From Catonia carolina (Eukaryota > Arthropoda > Insecta > Hemiptera > Achilidae): a stretch of DNA of 64,000 nt. The DNA is taken from assembly GCA_035578175.1 (NCBI GenBank), contig JAQMRL010000005.1, positions 55,719,722-55,783,721 of the forward strand, given 5' to 3'. Shown here piece after piece: positions 33,116 to 44,826 of the stretch (the first letter of the stretch is position 1; each line of letters begins with the position of its first letter). The notes below the pieces were generated by a model that saw nothing but the letters and a program-made list of their open reading frames with translations, was not told the origin of the DNA and ran no database searches. The position numbers and the translations under genes are program-made.

Positions 33116-33720
33116 ACATTTTGACTACGGATATTCAATATTATAAAGCATTGTTTGTCCAGTAATAATCTTTTAAAGTTATTTTTATAAACCTTAATTA
33201 ACTTAATTAACAGTTTGTTATTATTTATGAATATGTATAATACGATGCCAAGTACACTTAACAACCTGTCAGCAAGTAGCAGGCAGGTTTAGATAAATCA
33301 AACCCATGAGCTGACAAGTGCAGATGACCAGCGCGCAGGTTTCCCCACCAATGTTTACAGTGAGACATCTGATTAAAATATAATGGTTGATTCCTACTAG
33401 CAGGCTCCCACTTCTAAACGACCAGCCTAATGCACAAAAACAAATAAAAATCTTATTGTCCGTGGTCTTTGATACCAAGATCTGGTAGGGGAAGACATTT
33501 GGATGTTTACAAGGCCTCCTTCGTCATCAGTCTGTGAAATTGTAAATATCACAGTTGAAAAATCTTTAGGGCTGGTGTAGTAGAAATTCAGTTGCTCTTT
33601 TCCATTGTTCAATCAACACTTCTTCAGTGGCTTTGTGGTAGTCAATGTTCTCCAAGGAAAAGGCACCTCAAGAAGCAAAACTACACGTAACTCTTAACCA
33701 CCCGATTCATCCACAGCTCA
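33116..33720. other. Unclassified block with a coding-like trace
   Basis: On the minus strand near 33590-33650 a short frame reads HKATEEVLIEQWKRATEFLL, which looks like real protein but continues into stops. Not matched to any family. It may belong to the transposon fragment at 32812 or be an unrelated fossil. Confidence 0.25.
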
Positions 33721-36720
33721 TCGTAGTTCTTTTTTGCTTGAATTTAAAGAGGATCTCCATGGAATGTGTTTAAAATAGATGCCTATTTACTGGTCATCTT
33801 ATAAAGTTACTCACTCAAACTGTGTTACTTAACTTCTTATAGTAACTGTTAGCTGAAGATCTAACAATTTTCTTTAATATTATGATAACTGTTATTATCA
33901 CAATTTATTGCTTTAGAAATTTATTTTTCAGACTATTTAGTTTGAAGACCACCTTAGAATCTTTAGTATGCACCCTAACTATGATAGCAGAAGCCTATGT
34001 TCAACTACTAATCACTTAAAAACTATCTTCAATAACTTAACAGCATTTTAGTTAAAGCAGAATATTGTTGTTATACTGAAAATACATTATTATACAGCAT
34101 TTAACATAATGAATTACATTTTGAGGGGTATTATATGCAAAATTCACAAAATCCAATTTTTTAAAATTTTTCAGAAAGAAGAAAAACTTACTTCTTAATT
34201 TTCAGCTGATTTCTGAGCTTGATTTTTTTATGATATCGCAACATGTCTTTAGACTAGTTTATGCACACACAAACAGATGTTAGTTAAAAGAAAATCTAAA
34301 AATAAATATTTTTTATTTTGGATAATGTAAGTTTTGGAACAAAGTTTAGGATAATGTTAGTTTTGTTTCAAACTTATTAAGAGATTATACGAAATGCAGT
34401 GACTCAGACTAAGAAAAATAACTAAGTTAATGGAAATAATTTTGCTTTGATAATGAAGAAGAAGTTATTATAATATTATAAAACATATTTTCAAAACTAA
34501 AGGTGACAGCCTCGTAGACACACATTATTCAGCGCACTAGCAAAACAAAACTCACATTCTCCAGATGTAGGCTGCAATGTTGAATGTTTGGTTGAAGCAT
34601 TGTCATTGGTGGATATGGATTGTGTGAGGTTTGACACAAATAGGTGGTTGGAGAATGTTAGATTTTTTAGCTCAAAAAAATAGGATACAGTAAGCTTTGT
34701 TCCGCATTGTTATGATAAAACGATGTAGTTCAACATGACAAACCAGATGGCAGTGGTAACTCAATTTTCAAAAAAATTAGATTATGTAAGTTTTGCATCT
34801 ATACCTCTCATTTTAAATAATCACGTAATTATTTTGAAAACTGTGTAAATTCATAATTTTTATTCATTTTCATTTAAATAAATAGGGATAATATTTTATG
34901 TTACTTTTTATATAAATTAACAAAGCCACACAAATATACATTTTCATAATGGATGCATTAGTAACAGCAATTCTTACAAAGTTTAATCTTGACAAATCAC
35001 ACAGCAAAGAACAGTTTATAAATGCTTTAAAATTACAGTCATTCGAAAGAGAAGAAACTTCCTTTTCAAAGTGAAAAGAGATTAAAATATATAGTGCACT
35101 TAACTTACATTACGTTTACTTTCAGATATAAATGTGAACGTAATATTTTTAAAAGTTTTTAACTTTTACTGCAGTACTCTATTTTATCTAAATCCAAACA
35201 CTTTTTAAAAGAATAAATGTAGAAATGAATACAGTACGAGAAACGTAATATGTATTACCACATGTTACAAACACCTAATCACAGTCTATTATTTTTTTTT
35301 AAATTTTGTTTCAAATCCAAATAACTCATGCAATATTGGTGGCTCCACCGTTGATTTATACAACTCTGCTAATCTGAAACCCACTAATCTAACTTTTTTT
35401 TTTGGTTTAACGTCCGACTGTTTTGCAGTTACTGACTAACTGATTTCTAATGAATTTAACATACTCTTTACAATAAAATGTGTTTTAAATTAATAACTAA
35501 GTAATTTTAAAATATTTTAATAGGTTTCTAAACATAAAATAAAAAAAAATGAACAGTAAAGTGTTAAGAATAGAAAACGAACACCACCAGGTTTTTAATT
35601 GAAGATATACTTACAATATAAATAATGGTTGAATGGTAAAATATTTTTTCTAGTTAAAGAAATTATAAATTTTCACTACTTTCAGCTGTATAAAATCACT
35701 GTACACATTAACTCTTCAGGTGGTTTTTATAAATTAATATTATTATACTTTAAAAATATGAAATGAAAAAATCCAAGAAGGAGATCATATTAGAAAAACA
35801 CAGTGTAAACAAAACAATCTACAAGAAGTATTTTAAAATGTGGTAGTACTAAAAAGCTTTCAGTTGTATTTGTCAAAAAAGGTTAATAAATTTCCAAACT
35901 TATGAGATTATTAAGTTCAGTATAGATTGAGGTTATGCTAGCAATTAACCTAACACCTGAGATCTTTTTAAATATCTTCAACAAAATAATTCACTCAAAT
36001 TATAAATAAGACAAAACTTAAAGCAAATTAAGTTATATTATAATTACCATAAATTATATTATTTATTTTAGGTTATACATATTTATTGATAAACAAACAT
36101 TTAGAGTTTAAACTTAACAATACAATACTTATGAAACAGACAAACATGCAAATAAAATAATGCAACAAGTAAGACTGGAACAATGCCCAGCTTAATACAG
36201 AAAATTGGTGAAATGTTGGGAATAATACAAGAAACAAGAAAACTTTCCCAACCTAACCTACTTTCATCTTGATAAATGAAGGGAGAATGAAATGAGGCAG
36301 GCACATTGTGTATAAAGAAACATATCATTTGGTTTTGAGGCGATAGAATATAATGGCAAAGGATATGCCATACAGAAATACACTGTTTACACTAGAACAG
36401 AATGAACTTGTTTATGTAGTAGTATGGAAAAGGAAGTGTGTGATAAGAAACAACGTGGGTGAAGAGAAATGACGACAAAAGACAATGGCGGATGCTGTTT
36501 CCATAGAAACGAAATATCGATTTCACCAGAACGAGATATCTAACCTCATCTTTTACAGTAATGAGCACAATCACCTTAAAATCGATATTTTTTAACTGTG
36601 TCACTTTCAGGCCACAACTTTTATAATATTATTGATGATAGTTTTATCGCTTCCTTTGCACGATAAAGAGAGTAACCCCTCATCTGAATTGACTTCACAT
36701 CGACTCAGACAAACATCGAT
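33721..36720. other. Long AT-rich stretch, nothing recognised
   Basis: About 3 kb. The only match is a SINE-tail fragment at about 35395-35440 (TTTTTTGGTTTAACGTCCGA, the 3' part of the SINE at 42775-42945). No gene supported. Confidence 0.4.
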
Positions 36721-36726
36721 ACTACA

Positions 36727-37172
36727 TATCATCTGGCGGGAAAATTATCCCGCCAGATGATATGGCGGGATATCATCTGGCCATATCCAGATGGCCATCT
36801 GGATATGGCCATCCAGATGGCCATATCCATCCAGATGGATGGATATGGCCATATCCATCCATCTGGTGTGGATGGATATCCACACCAGATATGGATGTGG
36901 ATATGGTCATATCCACATATATGACCATCTGTCATATATGTGGACAGATGGTCCACATATATGACAGATATATGTGGATATATCTGTCCACATATATCCA
37001 CATATATGTGGATATGTGGATATGACATATCCACATATGTGGATATGTGGATATGTCATATCCACATATGACATATCCACATATATCTGTCCACAGATAT
37101 ATGGATATATCTGTGGATATATCTACAGATATATCCACAGATATATCCGTGGATATATCTGTGGATATATCT
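36727..37172. repeat. Cascade of overlapping perfect palindromes
   Basis: 446 bp made almost entirely of palindromes that overlap head to tail. Examples: a 15-bp stem at 36727-36741/36748-36762; a loopless 32-bp palindrome at 36779-36810; a loopless 36-bp palindrome at 36831-36866; a 22-bp stem with a 2-base gap at 37127-37172. The words drift steadily along the array, from CCCGCCAGATGATA through GGCCATATCCAGATGG, GGATGGATATGG, GGTGTGGATGG and ATATCCACATATATG to AGATATATCCACAG. Neither a constant-unit satellite nor a single hairpin looks like this. Open frames on both strands here (Trp/Ile/Tyr/His repeats) are by-products. Confidence 0.95.
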
Positions 37173-37224
37173 TAATTTTTAGTTTAATCGCGCGCCAATT
37201 TACCGTTCCCTTCTTTATAAAAAA

Positions 37225-37654
37225 AATATATTAAGAGCAACAGAAAATTATTAAAGGAGATAATATCTTCTTGGTAAATTAAAAAAATAAAACTATCATT
37301 AAAATTCCAAGAAATTGGAAATGACATAGTTTTAATGACATAATTTTAATAATGACATACACATAATTTTAAGAATGACATAGTTTTAATAGACCATTTT
37401 TTTACGATATGCTATTTTAAATAGGTGTTACACGACTACAGCAATAACATTGCCCAAAACAAATATTAGAAAAATTTTTTTTTTTAAATATTAAGAGCAA
37501 CAGAAAATTATTAAAGGAAATATCTTCTTGGTAAATTAAAAAAATAAAAATATTAAAATTCCAAGAAATTGGAAATGAAGTGTTAATAGACCATTTTTTT
37601 ACGATATGCTATTTTAAATAGGTGTAAAACGACTACACCAATAACATTGGCCAA
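37225..37654 (+). repeat. Imperfect tandem duplication
   Basis: Two direct copies, about 37226-37450 and 37487-37650. Each starts ATTAAGAGCAACAGAAAATT and passes through TATCTTCTTGGTAAATT and ACGATATGCTATTTTAAATA to an AATAACATTG-CCAAAAC end. The left copy has an extra set of short TGACATA-TTTTAAT repeats. The duplication lies directly downstream of the palindrome cascade. Confidence 0.85.
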
Positions 37655-37797
37655 AACGGGCAGGTGGAGTGTTAAATTAATTGCACTCGATCTGTTGGTT
37701 CCAGGGCTACAAAACAAGTTCTGTTTCTTATCACATAGTCAGCCAATTATATGATTTAACTAGGTATTTAAGAACAGAAGAGGTAGAGGTGTAAAAG
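37655..37797 (+). repeat. Repeat family A, 5' half
   Basis: From GGGCAGGTGGAGTGTTAAAT to GAACAGAAGAGGTAGAGGTG, then abrupt change to repeat B. The 3' half of the family is missing. Confidence 0.75.
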
Positions 37798-37966
37798 AGC
37801 GTAGTTTAGCATCAATTTAGTGATTTTCCGTACTTTTAGTCGAACAGATGTTGATTTTCCTTTTACGTTATCCACTCATAATTATTAAAATTAGTTTATG
37901 TTTTTTAATTTTTCATTGTTTACTAATGATTAAACGTACATTATATATTTTACTATTTACATATTT
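37798..37966 (-). repeat. Repeat family B, 5'-end fragment
   Basis: A decayed segment corresponding, on the minus strand, to the part of repeat B around ATGATTAAAATTAG and GTTTATGTTTTTTAATTTTT. It abuts the fuller minus-strand copy at 37967. Confidence 0.6.
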
Positions 37967-38907
37967 TTACTTTCTCTTGCCTATATAAGATAGAATAAGT
38001 ATAAGTTATAGGAAGGAAAGTATTGTTTTCATGTAAATTTTTCTAAATCGCGTTTTCACGGATCTACACGTTTTTAGACCCTCTGAACCCAAAAAACATG
38101 TTTTAAGTGATTGGTGTGTGTGTGTGTGCGCGCGCGCGCGTGAACAGAATATCTCAAGAACGGAACCTCGTACAAACTTGAAACTTGAAACTTGAAACTT
38201 AAGTTAGACACCACTGCTGGACCCGACACGAACATTTTCATCAAAATCGGTCAACCGGAAGTAGTAGTTAATTCGTGTAATTTTTCACTTTTTTGCCATT
38301 TTCTCAAAAACTGGTCCTACGATTTTTTTTAAAATTTGCCACATTTACTAAATGTTTTATGCTTTACAAGATATGGTAGACGTCATGTCTGCTGAAATAC
38401 TTGGAGAGGCTGTTTTCACGTAAAAAATTGTTTTTTAAAGATTGCTGCTTTAATATGCATTTAGCGCAAACATGTATAAAATAAAAGTTGTAGAGAATTT
38501 AAAATCCTATAACTTTTATTTCAAACATGTTTTTGCGTAACGCTTAGTTTAGCGGTAATTAGCGATTTTCTGTTTTTTCACGTGTAAAAAAGTCGAGTTT
38601 TTACGATTTCAGCCGTAGCACGCATTTTATGTCAAAAGTGTACAATCAAATTTATTAAAAATCAAAAGATTTACAACTTTTATTTAGAGTATTTTTCTCT
38701 ACAGAGCCTAGTTTAGCGTTAAAGCGTAATTTTCCGTATTTTTAAGCCAAACTGAGGTTGATTTTCATTTTGCGTCTTTCAATCATGATTAAAATTAGAT
38801 TATGTTTTTTGAGGTTAGTTTCTGTTGTTTATTTCTAATGTTAGGTTGTATTGTTAACTATTTGCATTGGCAAGAGAAAGCTGCGTGAGTGTTTCACACC
38901 AGATTTT
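37967..38907 (-). repeat. Repeat family B, full copy, inverted
   Basis: Plus-strand reading begins TACTTTCTCTTGCCTATATA and ends GTGTTTCACACCAGATTTTT, the exact inverse orientation of other copies. The microsatellite position is occupied by (TG)n(CG)n at 38106-38140. Internal AAGTTGTAGAGAATT and CGCTTAGTTTAGCGGTAATT words match. Confidence 0.85.
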
Positions 38908-39408
38908 TCCTGAACAATAATTACATTGATAAAATAACAAAGAACTGTGGATATCCAAAATAATTTTAGTTGATATCTTCTGAACGTTCAATGTGTTTCC
39001 CTAACCAGTAGAAATGATTTTGTAGTTTAAGTGCGTTTATAAATGGAATCAATACAACTCCAACAATAGAAAATTCTCTAATCAGATTTACGTTTGTTCG
39101 GAATGTACAGCGTTGATTATTTGGAATTCCCGCGGGAGTAAACCTTAATCAGAATGAAACACAAGACCTCCTCTTCCAAACCAACATAACTATGAAAACA
39201 ATTTAGTGATTGGACCACCATTTCCCCTATCTAATTATATAGAACAAATTAATTTTCCAAAATGAAAAATTTAATTCACTTAATACATTCCAATTAAATC
39301 CAACCGACAATTAGTTAGTAAAAAAAATAAATAAATATTTTTTAAAATTAACTAATCACAATTAAGGAACTAGACTCGGAAAATTATTCTAAACATAGAA
39401 CCAAAAAA
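38908..39408. other. No feature recognised
   Basis: About 500 bp between two oppositely oriented repeat-B copies. Confidence 0.4.
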
Positions 39409-40240
39409 AAAAAAAATCTTGAGTGAAATACTCACACGACTTTATCTTGCCAAGGCAAATAATGAACAATATAACCTAAGATTAGTAATAAAACGTTAAA
39501 ATAAAAAAAAATCTAATCTCAAAAAATAACCTAATTTTAATCATGATTGAACGGTACAAAATGAAAACCTACTTTAGTTTGATTTAATCATACGGAAAAT
39601 CACTCTTTCACGCTAAACTAGGCTCTGTAGAGAAAAATTCTTAAAATAAAAGTGTAGATATTTTAATTTCCTCTAAATATGATTATACACTTTTGTCGTA
39701 AAATGCATGCTAAGGCCGAAATCTTAAATAATACATTTTTTCACAAATTTTTATGAAAAAAAAAACAAGAAATCACTAATTACCGCTAAACTAAGCGTTA
39801 TACAAAGACATGTTCAAAATAAACGTTATAGAGTTTTATTTTGTTTACAACTTTTACTACATACACTTTTGCGCTAAAATACATATTATGGCCGCAGTCT
39901 TAAAAAAACAATTTTTTTTCTACGAGAGAACAGCCTCCCCAAGAATTTCAGCAGACATGGCCCTATCTTGTACAGCATAAAAAATTCTGTAAAAAAGGCG
40001 ATTTAAAAAAATCGTAGGAGCCGTTTTTGAGAAAACTGCAAAAGAGTTAATAATTACTCAAATAAACTACTACTTCTGGTCGACCAATTTTAATGAAAAT
40101 GTTCGTGTCGGGTCCTTTATTAATACCTAACTTAAGTTTCAAGTTTCAACTTTGTACGATGATGTATTTACACTTATATGCAAATAATTTCGTTCTTGAA
40201 ATATTGTGTTCACACACAGACACAGACACGGACTAATAAT
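39409..40240 (+). repeat. Repeat family B, 3'-truncated
   Basis: The 5' end is diverged (AAAATCTTGAGTGAAATACT after an A-run). The body matches through CTACTACTTCTGGTCGACC to the CACACACAGACACAGACACG microsatellite position, where the copy stops. Confidence 0.8.
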
Positions 40241-40872
40241 ATTAGGGATTTTGAATTGTTCACATATTATGTGAAAAATATAAAATACATGTGAAAATAA
40301 GGAAAATATAAAAAGTAGTTTTTCTCGTTAAGAAGTTTAATCATTGTGATCAAGCACCGTATAAATGCGTTTGCATCTCTAACTTTGGCTGGCGTATGTA
40401 GGAATATGCAATAAAATAGAGGAGCATACTTTTTAGAAACTGCAGATCTAGCGGTTGAACAACTAATCAAATTTTACGTTTTACAGCATTACTCCTGACT
40501 CCAAAAAATATCCCCCTTTATTGACTAAGTTAAATTAGTTTTGTGTAAATATAACTGGATTTGTTCAACGAAAAAAGAGGATTATTATTTGATTATTTTT
40601 TTTGAAAAGATGTAGGCGGCAACAAAAATGGAATTACAAACATAAATCTTTCAAATAATATTGTTGAGTTTAAAAATTTAATGTAAGACTCCTACGCAAC
40701 TTCCTTCTATAAACATAGGATTTACCAAATTACACACTTTCATTTTTTATTATGACCATAATTTAATCTTATAGTATAATAAAAAATAAAAATCTATAAA
40801 GTACAGGTCATTTTGGTGTTAAAAGCTACTTGAATAACAATCAAACACGCCTTCCATGGCACATTATTAGAA
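40241..40872. other. No feature recognised
   Basis: About 630 bp of AT-rich sequence up to a Tigger-type terminus. Confidence 0.4.
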
Positions 40873-40874
40873 TA

Positions 40875-41823
40875 CAGTAGAATCTCAGTAGTCAGGCACC
40901 TCCAGTAATCCGGCCCTTACAATACTAGGCCTAAAAGTATGAAAACTCACCCAGGACAGATTTTGATAAAAGTGTTGTTGTTTAGGTCATCAGCCAAAAG
41001 GCTGGTTTGAACCTGTAGAGGTTTTACTAAGTAAAACGAGGAGTGAGGTGGTTTACCGTTGCCTTCCTCACTGAGTGGAAAAGTACGCTTATCAGCATGC
41101 CGGGCCCTCTGAAAAACACATATTTTCCACTCTGCAAACGACACCTTCACTTCATTCACCACAGGGTCTGGCTATATAATGAAATTCATTACTTTCAGAG
41201 GAGATAACTCTGATTAGTGTCTTTTGCACCTCTACCTCTTCTGTTCTTAAATGATTCAGTCATTTAATTGGCTGACCATGTGATAAGAAACAGAACTACT
41301 TATTTTAGCCCTGCAACGAACAGATTGAGTGTAAATAATTTGACACTCCACCTGTCCGTCATTTGATAAAAGATTTAAATTGAATTAGGGAAATCAACTC
41401 GACCTAATTACGGCGGATTTAGGTAATATAACATGTAGGCTATGTTTAGGATTTTATTAAAGAAATAAATAAGCAGACCTTAATTGTTAAGTGGAATAAT
41501 ATTTGGCCTTTTATCCAAAACTCAGAACTGGGTCATACTCTATACTTCATGCTGAATTGACAACAAAACGTAATTCTCAAAACACAAGCACCCCCACACC
41601 GCACTAGGCGATGTCAAAAGCCGATAATTATTTTTAGTACAATGACTACAGAAGTACTCAGCAAACCTTTTTTTAATTAGTTAATTTAATTAAAAATCAC
41701 ATAGAAATCAATGCAAATTCATTTTTTGTTTAAATTTATAATTTATAGTTCCAAAATTTCAACACATCCAGTAATCCGGCACCCTCTCGGTCCCGAACAG
41801 GCCGGACTACTGAGATTCTACTG
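40875..41823. mobile_element. pogo/Tigger-type MITE, split by a repeat-A insertion
   Basis: Inverted ends CAGTAGAATCTCAGTAGTCA and, reading inward from the right, CAGTAGAATCTCAGTAGTCC, both flanked by TA (40873-40874 and 41824-41825). Subterminal CCAGTAATCCGGC is shared in inverted orientation. No transposase. Its length without the nested repeat A is about 550 bp. TIR style and TA target fit pogo/Tigger. Confidence 0.88.
40973..41361 (-). repeat. Repeat family A, complete copy with target duplication
   Basis: 389 bp flanked by TTTGATAAAAG at 40962-40972 and 41362-41372. On the minus strand it starts ACGGACAGGTGGAGTGT, passes GAGGTAGAGGTGCAAAAG and GTGAATGAAGTGAAGGTGTC, then AACCACCTCACTCC, and ends with an AGCC-TTTT-GGCT hairpin and TGACCTAAACAACAACA. 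The long variable target duplication, 3' hairpin and (AAC)n tail argue for retroposition by a LINE, so I call it SINE-like. There is no convincing pol III promoter. Confidence 0.85.
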
Positions 41824-41869
41824 TACTACTAAACTACGCTGAACTGCAAAGGTTCAATTACCGGGTACA

Positions 41870-42082
41870 GACTATTGTTTTTAGGTCATCAGATTAAAGG
41901 CTGGTTTGAACCTCTACAGGTTTACTAAATAAAATGAGTGAGGTGGTTTACTACTGCCTTCCTCACTGAGTGGAATAATATACTTATAAGTATACTGGGC
42001 TCTCTGAAAGTATCTACTTTCCACCCTACAAATGACACCTTCACTTCATTCACCACACTTTCTGGGTATAATGAATTCATCA
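41870..42082 (-). repeat. Repeat family A, left piece interrupted by Tigger
   Basis: The copy breaks at TATAATGAATTCATCA, where the Tigger-type element begins, and resumes at 43152 with CTCTTAGAGGAGATAAC. Confidence 0.8.
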
Positions 42083-42229
42083 CAGTACGGTCGCGGTAAT
42101 CCGAACCCCTGGAAAACCGAAACCTCCAGTAATCCGAACGATCAGTTATTATCATATTATTAATTATTTTTTTAGCATTTAGAAAATTCTTTAAAAACGT
42201 CTAATAAATGGAGTGCGGCCCACTGAAAA

Positions 42230-42726
42230 GAAAATATTGAAAGCAGCAGGTAAACCTAATGCCGAGTGGGCTTTAAACTCATGGTTTTTGCAAGAAAGAG
42301 CAAGGCAATTTATAGTCAGTGGAGACATTTTCACCCAAAAGTGAAGTTTTTCTACAATGAAATGACCGGGAAAGACGACTTTCAAGCCAGTAATGGCTGG
42401 CTGGACAAATTCAAACAACGATATGGAATTAAGACTGTAAACTGTTACCGGTGAAAAAAATTCTAGGATATCGATAATTTTATAGACTTTAAAACAAAAT
42501 TCCAGGATGAAGTAGAAAAACGGGTTTTAACAGCAGATCAAGTTTACAATGGAGATGAGTCGGCATTGTACTGCAAAATGTTGCCAAGAAAAACCTTAGT
42601 TCATAAGGGGGAAAAGACTGCCGCTGGATTCAAAGTTAAAAAAAATCGCATAACATTTTTCCCGTGGAGGAACAGCACTGACAGTCAAAAGTTACCATTG
42701 TTTGTATTAAAGCTGTGTTTTGTTTA
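42230..42726 (+). pseudogene. Tigger/jerky-type transposase remnant
   Basis: The plus strand reads HPKVKFFYNEMTGKDDF, then QASNGWLDKFKQRYGIK, a CENP-B-like DNA-binding block. After a frameshift it has QVYNGDESALYCKMLPRKTL (first catalytic Asp) and KTAAGFKVKKNRITFF, ending LPLFVLKLCF. Order and motifs match pogo-group DDE transposases. The second and third acidic residues are missing beyond the SINE insertion. Dead. Confidence 0.82.
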
Positions 42727-42774
42727 AAATGAAATGAAAATAATACCGTAACATATTTTAAATGATTTTTTTTC

Positions 42775-42945
42775 TTTTTTTGGTTTAACGTCCGACTGTT
42801 CTGCAATTACGGCTAAAGCAGACGGTGAAGGATGAAATTATTTTTTGTAACGTATGAAATATGCCGTGCCTAAATGGGATTCGAACCCAAGACCGCATAA
42901 TGAGAGGCAATCACGTTACCAACTACGTCAATGCGACCGGCATTG
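42775..42945 (-). mobile_element. tRNA-derived SINE nested in Tigger element
   Basis: Minus-strand head with decayed box A (TGACGTAGTTGGTAACGTG) and box B GGTTCGAATCC, then CATACGTTACAAAAAATAAT, ending GCAGAACAGTCGGACGTTAA and an A-run. Same family as 6482-6667, with a different 3' part. Confidence 0.8.
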
Positions 42946-43151
42946 GCGTAAATAATTGGCCGTCATTGTTTTTTAAATGAGGTATCAATTATAATTTTGT
43001 GTTCTCGTATTTTGTTAAATCTTTATTTTTTTATCCTAATACTGTATAGGCCTATAGTATTTGTAATTTGATTGCCGAAATCTAAGATTGTAGACATCGA
43101 TAATCCGCAAAGGTCGGACATCTTACGTATTCGAATTACCGTACTATACTG

Positions 43152-43320
43152 TACTCTTAGAGGAGATAACTTTTGACTAGTGTATTTTACACCTGTACCT
43201 CTTCTGTTCTTAAATACTTCTGTCATATGATTGGCTGACCATGTGATAAGAAACAGAACTGTTTGTTATAGCCCTGGAACTAGCAGATCGAGTGCAAATA
43301 ATTTAACACTCTACCTGGTT
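43152..43320 (-). repeat. Repeat family A, right piece after Tigger
   Basis: Continues the copy at 41870-42082: CTCTTAGAGGAGATAAC through ACAGAACTGTTTG to ATTTAACACTCTACCTGG. Confidence 0.8.
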
Positions 43321-43430
43321 CTTATTTATAGTCTATATACGGGTCTATACACGGTAGTATATACGGTCTATACACGGGTTCTTATTTATAATCTTATATT
43401 TATAGTCTATAGACTATAAATTTTAACCAC
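43321..43430. repeat. Degenerate GTCTATA short-repeat array
   Basis: Repeated TTCTTATTTATA, GTCTATA-TACGG and TCTATACACGGG words, ending in the small palindrome TTTATAGTCTATAGACTATA. Confidence 0.75.
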
Positions 43431-43539
43431 GTTGTCACCCAAAGATAGTGTTATTTAACCCAAAAAAGTGGCAAATAACTAAGATGATAGTAAGAGCACA
43501 GAAATGATTTTTTTAGTCGTAACAACAGTTAGTTAGTTA

Positions 43540-43800
43540 GTTCTTTATTGAATTAATTTTTATTTACGTCCAACTATTTTGCATATAATGGTTAATGCCG
43601 ACGATGAAAGGAGATAGATAACAATTACTAATTAAAAATAGCCTGACCGAGAATCGAACCCGAGATCTCTAGCGTAGAAGCCACTTGTGCTGACATTTTA
43701 CTACGTAATAAATTTCCAGAGTTTAGCCGGGAATCGAATCCAAACCCTTTCGTTTTGCAGGTTAGCACACTAACCACTGCACAACGGAAGCGGTCACGAA
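43540..43800 (-). mobile_element. Two tRNA-like SINE units in tandem
   Basis: On the minus strand two tRNA-like heads occur. One has GTGCAGTGGTTAGTGTGC with box B GGATTCGATTCCC (43720-43790). The other has GGGTTCGATTCTCGG (about 43640-43665), followed by the GTTGGACGTAAATAA tail type. They could be one dimeric SINE or one SINE inserted at the head of another. Confidence 0.6.
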
Positions 43801-44826
43801 CGAATATTAACAGCTTTAAAAAGTACCTGGAGATAAATTTTTAAAACCTAAAATATTTTATTTTTAAAGTCTTTTTAAGGTTATGAGCATATATTTTTTA
43901 ATTTTATACCACGTCAATTAACATAATTGAAAAAACTTTCTAGATCTAGCCGGAAAACGAATTCAAGATATTTGGCTAACAACGAATATGATATTCTATT
44001 CCAAAGAGACGGTCAAAGATTTTTCTTGATTTTTTTATTGAAAATATCATTTGTAACATAAAACCACCATAGATTTAAAAATCAGTATATTCATAAAATA
44101 TAGAAAACTAAAGCTAAGAGAAGTTTCAGGAACTTTTGATTAATTATATTATAAAAAGAAGAAATTTTAGTTTATACAATACAAAATGTATCTTTTGTGA
44201 AGTTAGAATAAAAATAAACTAAGAAGCTGATAAATGATACTGAACAGACAATGTTAAACATGTTTGACCTACTTCTCTATTTAATTGCCTATGTCTTAAA
44301 TGCGTTTTTTTATCTAAAATCCTCTTCTTTATTATCCTACATCGAAATGGACGAACGAATTGTCCAGCAGAATCTACAGTAGTAGGCTAAAGAATTGTCT
44401 ACGCTAGTATTCCTGAGGGAAATTTTTCCCTCAGTCTTAACTGGGAAATGACATCCCTTAACAACGTTTCTTTTTCGGGTGTGGCCAATATACCAATCGT
44501 GGAGTGAGAATTCGTTAGTTACGACCAAAAAATATTTATTCTTATGTTAACCCAAATATTTTTGCATCTGACTTATTTCATTCCATTTTAGTTTCTCGTA
44601 ATAAATTATTTTGATAAACAACCGTTAAAAGTTACACTTATGTTTTTCTAAGCATCTCTAATTTTTTCTCGTACGGGGCCAGTTTTAGACCACGTGAGGT
44701 GCCTTTAGACTTTTCTGGAAGTTTTTTGCAGCCCACACTCTCAGTACTGTACGATCTCCTCCTTCCTTCTGTCCACCCGGTGTTCTGTTTTAAGAAAATT
44801 AATTAAAGAAGTAACTCCTCCGTGAT
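43801..44826. other. No feature recognised
   Basis: About 1 kb of AT-rich sequence. Confidence 0.4.

Larger units (their letters stand above)
42083..43151 (+). mobile_element. pogo/Tigger-type element with transposase remnant
   Basis: 1069 bp. The left end reads CAGTACGGTCGCGGTAATCC; the right end, inverted, reads CAGTATAGTACGGTAATTCG. Right flank TA; left flank CA (probably a mutated TA). It contains transposase remnants and a nested tRNA-SINE (42775-42945). It interrupts a repeat-A copy, so it is younger than that copy. Confidence 0.82.

Noticed and set aside
36729..37234. Open frames of 68-101 codons on both strands rich in Trp, Ile, Tyr and His
   Set aside because: They are by-products of the palindromic, low-complexity array. 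Both strands give similar peptides, as expected for self-complementary DNA.
38106..38140. Z-DNA-forming (TG)n(CG)n as a regulatory element
   Set aside because: It occupies the microsatellite position of repeat B and is explained by the repeat.
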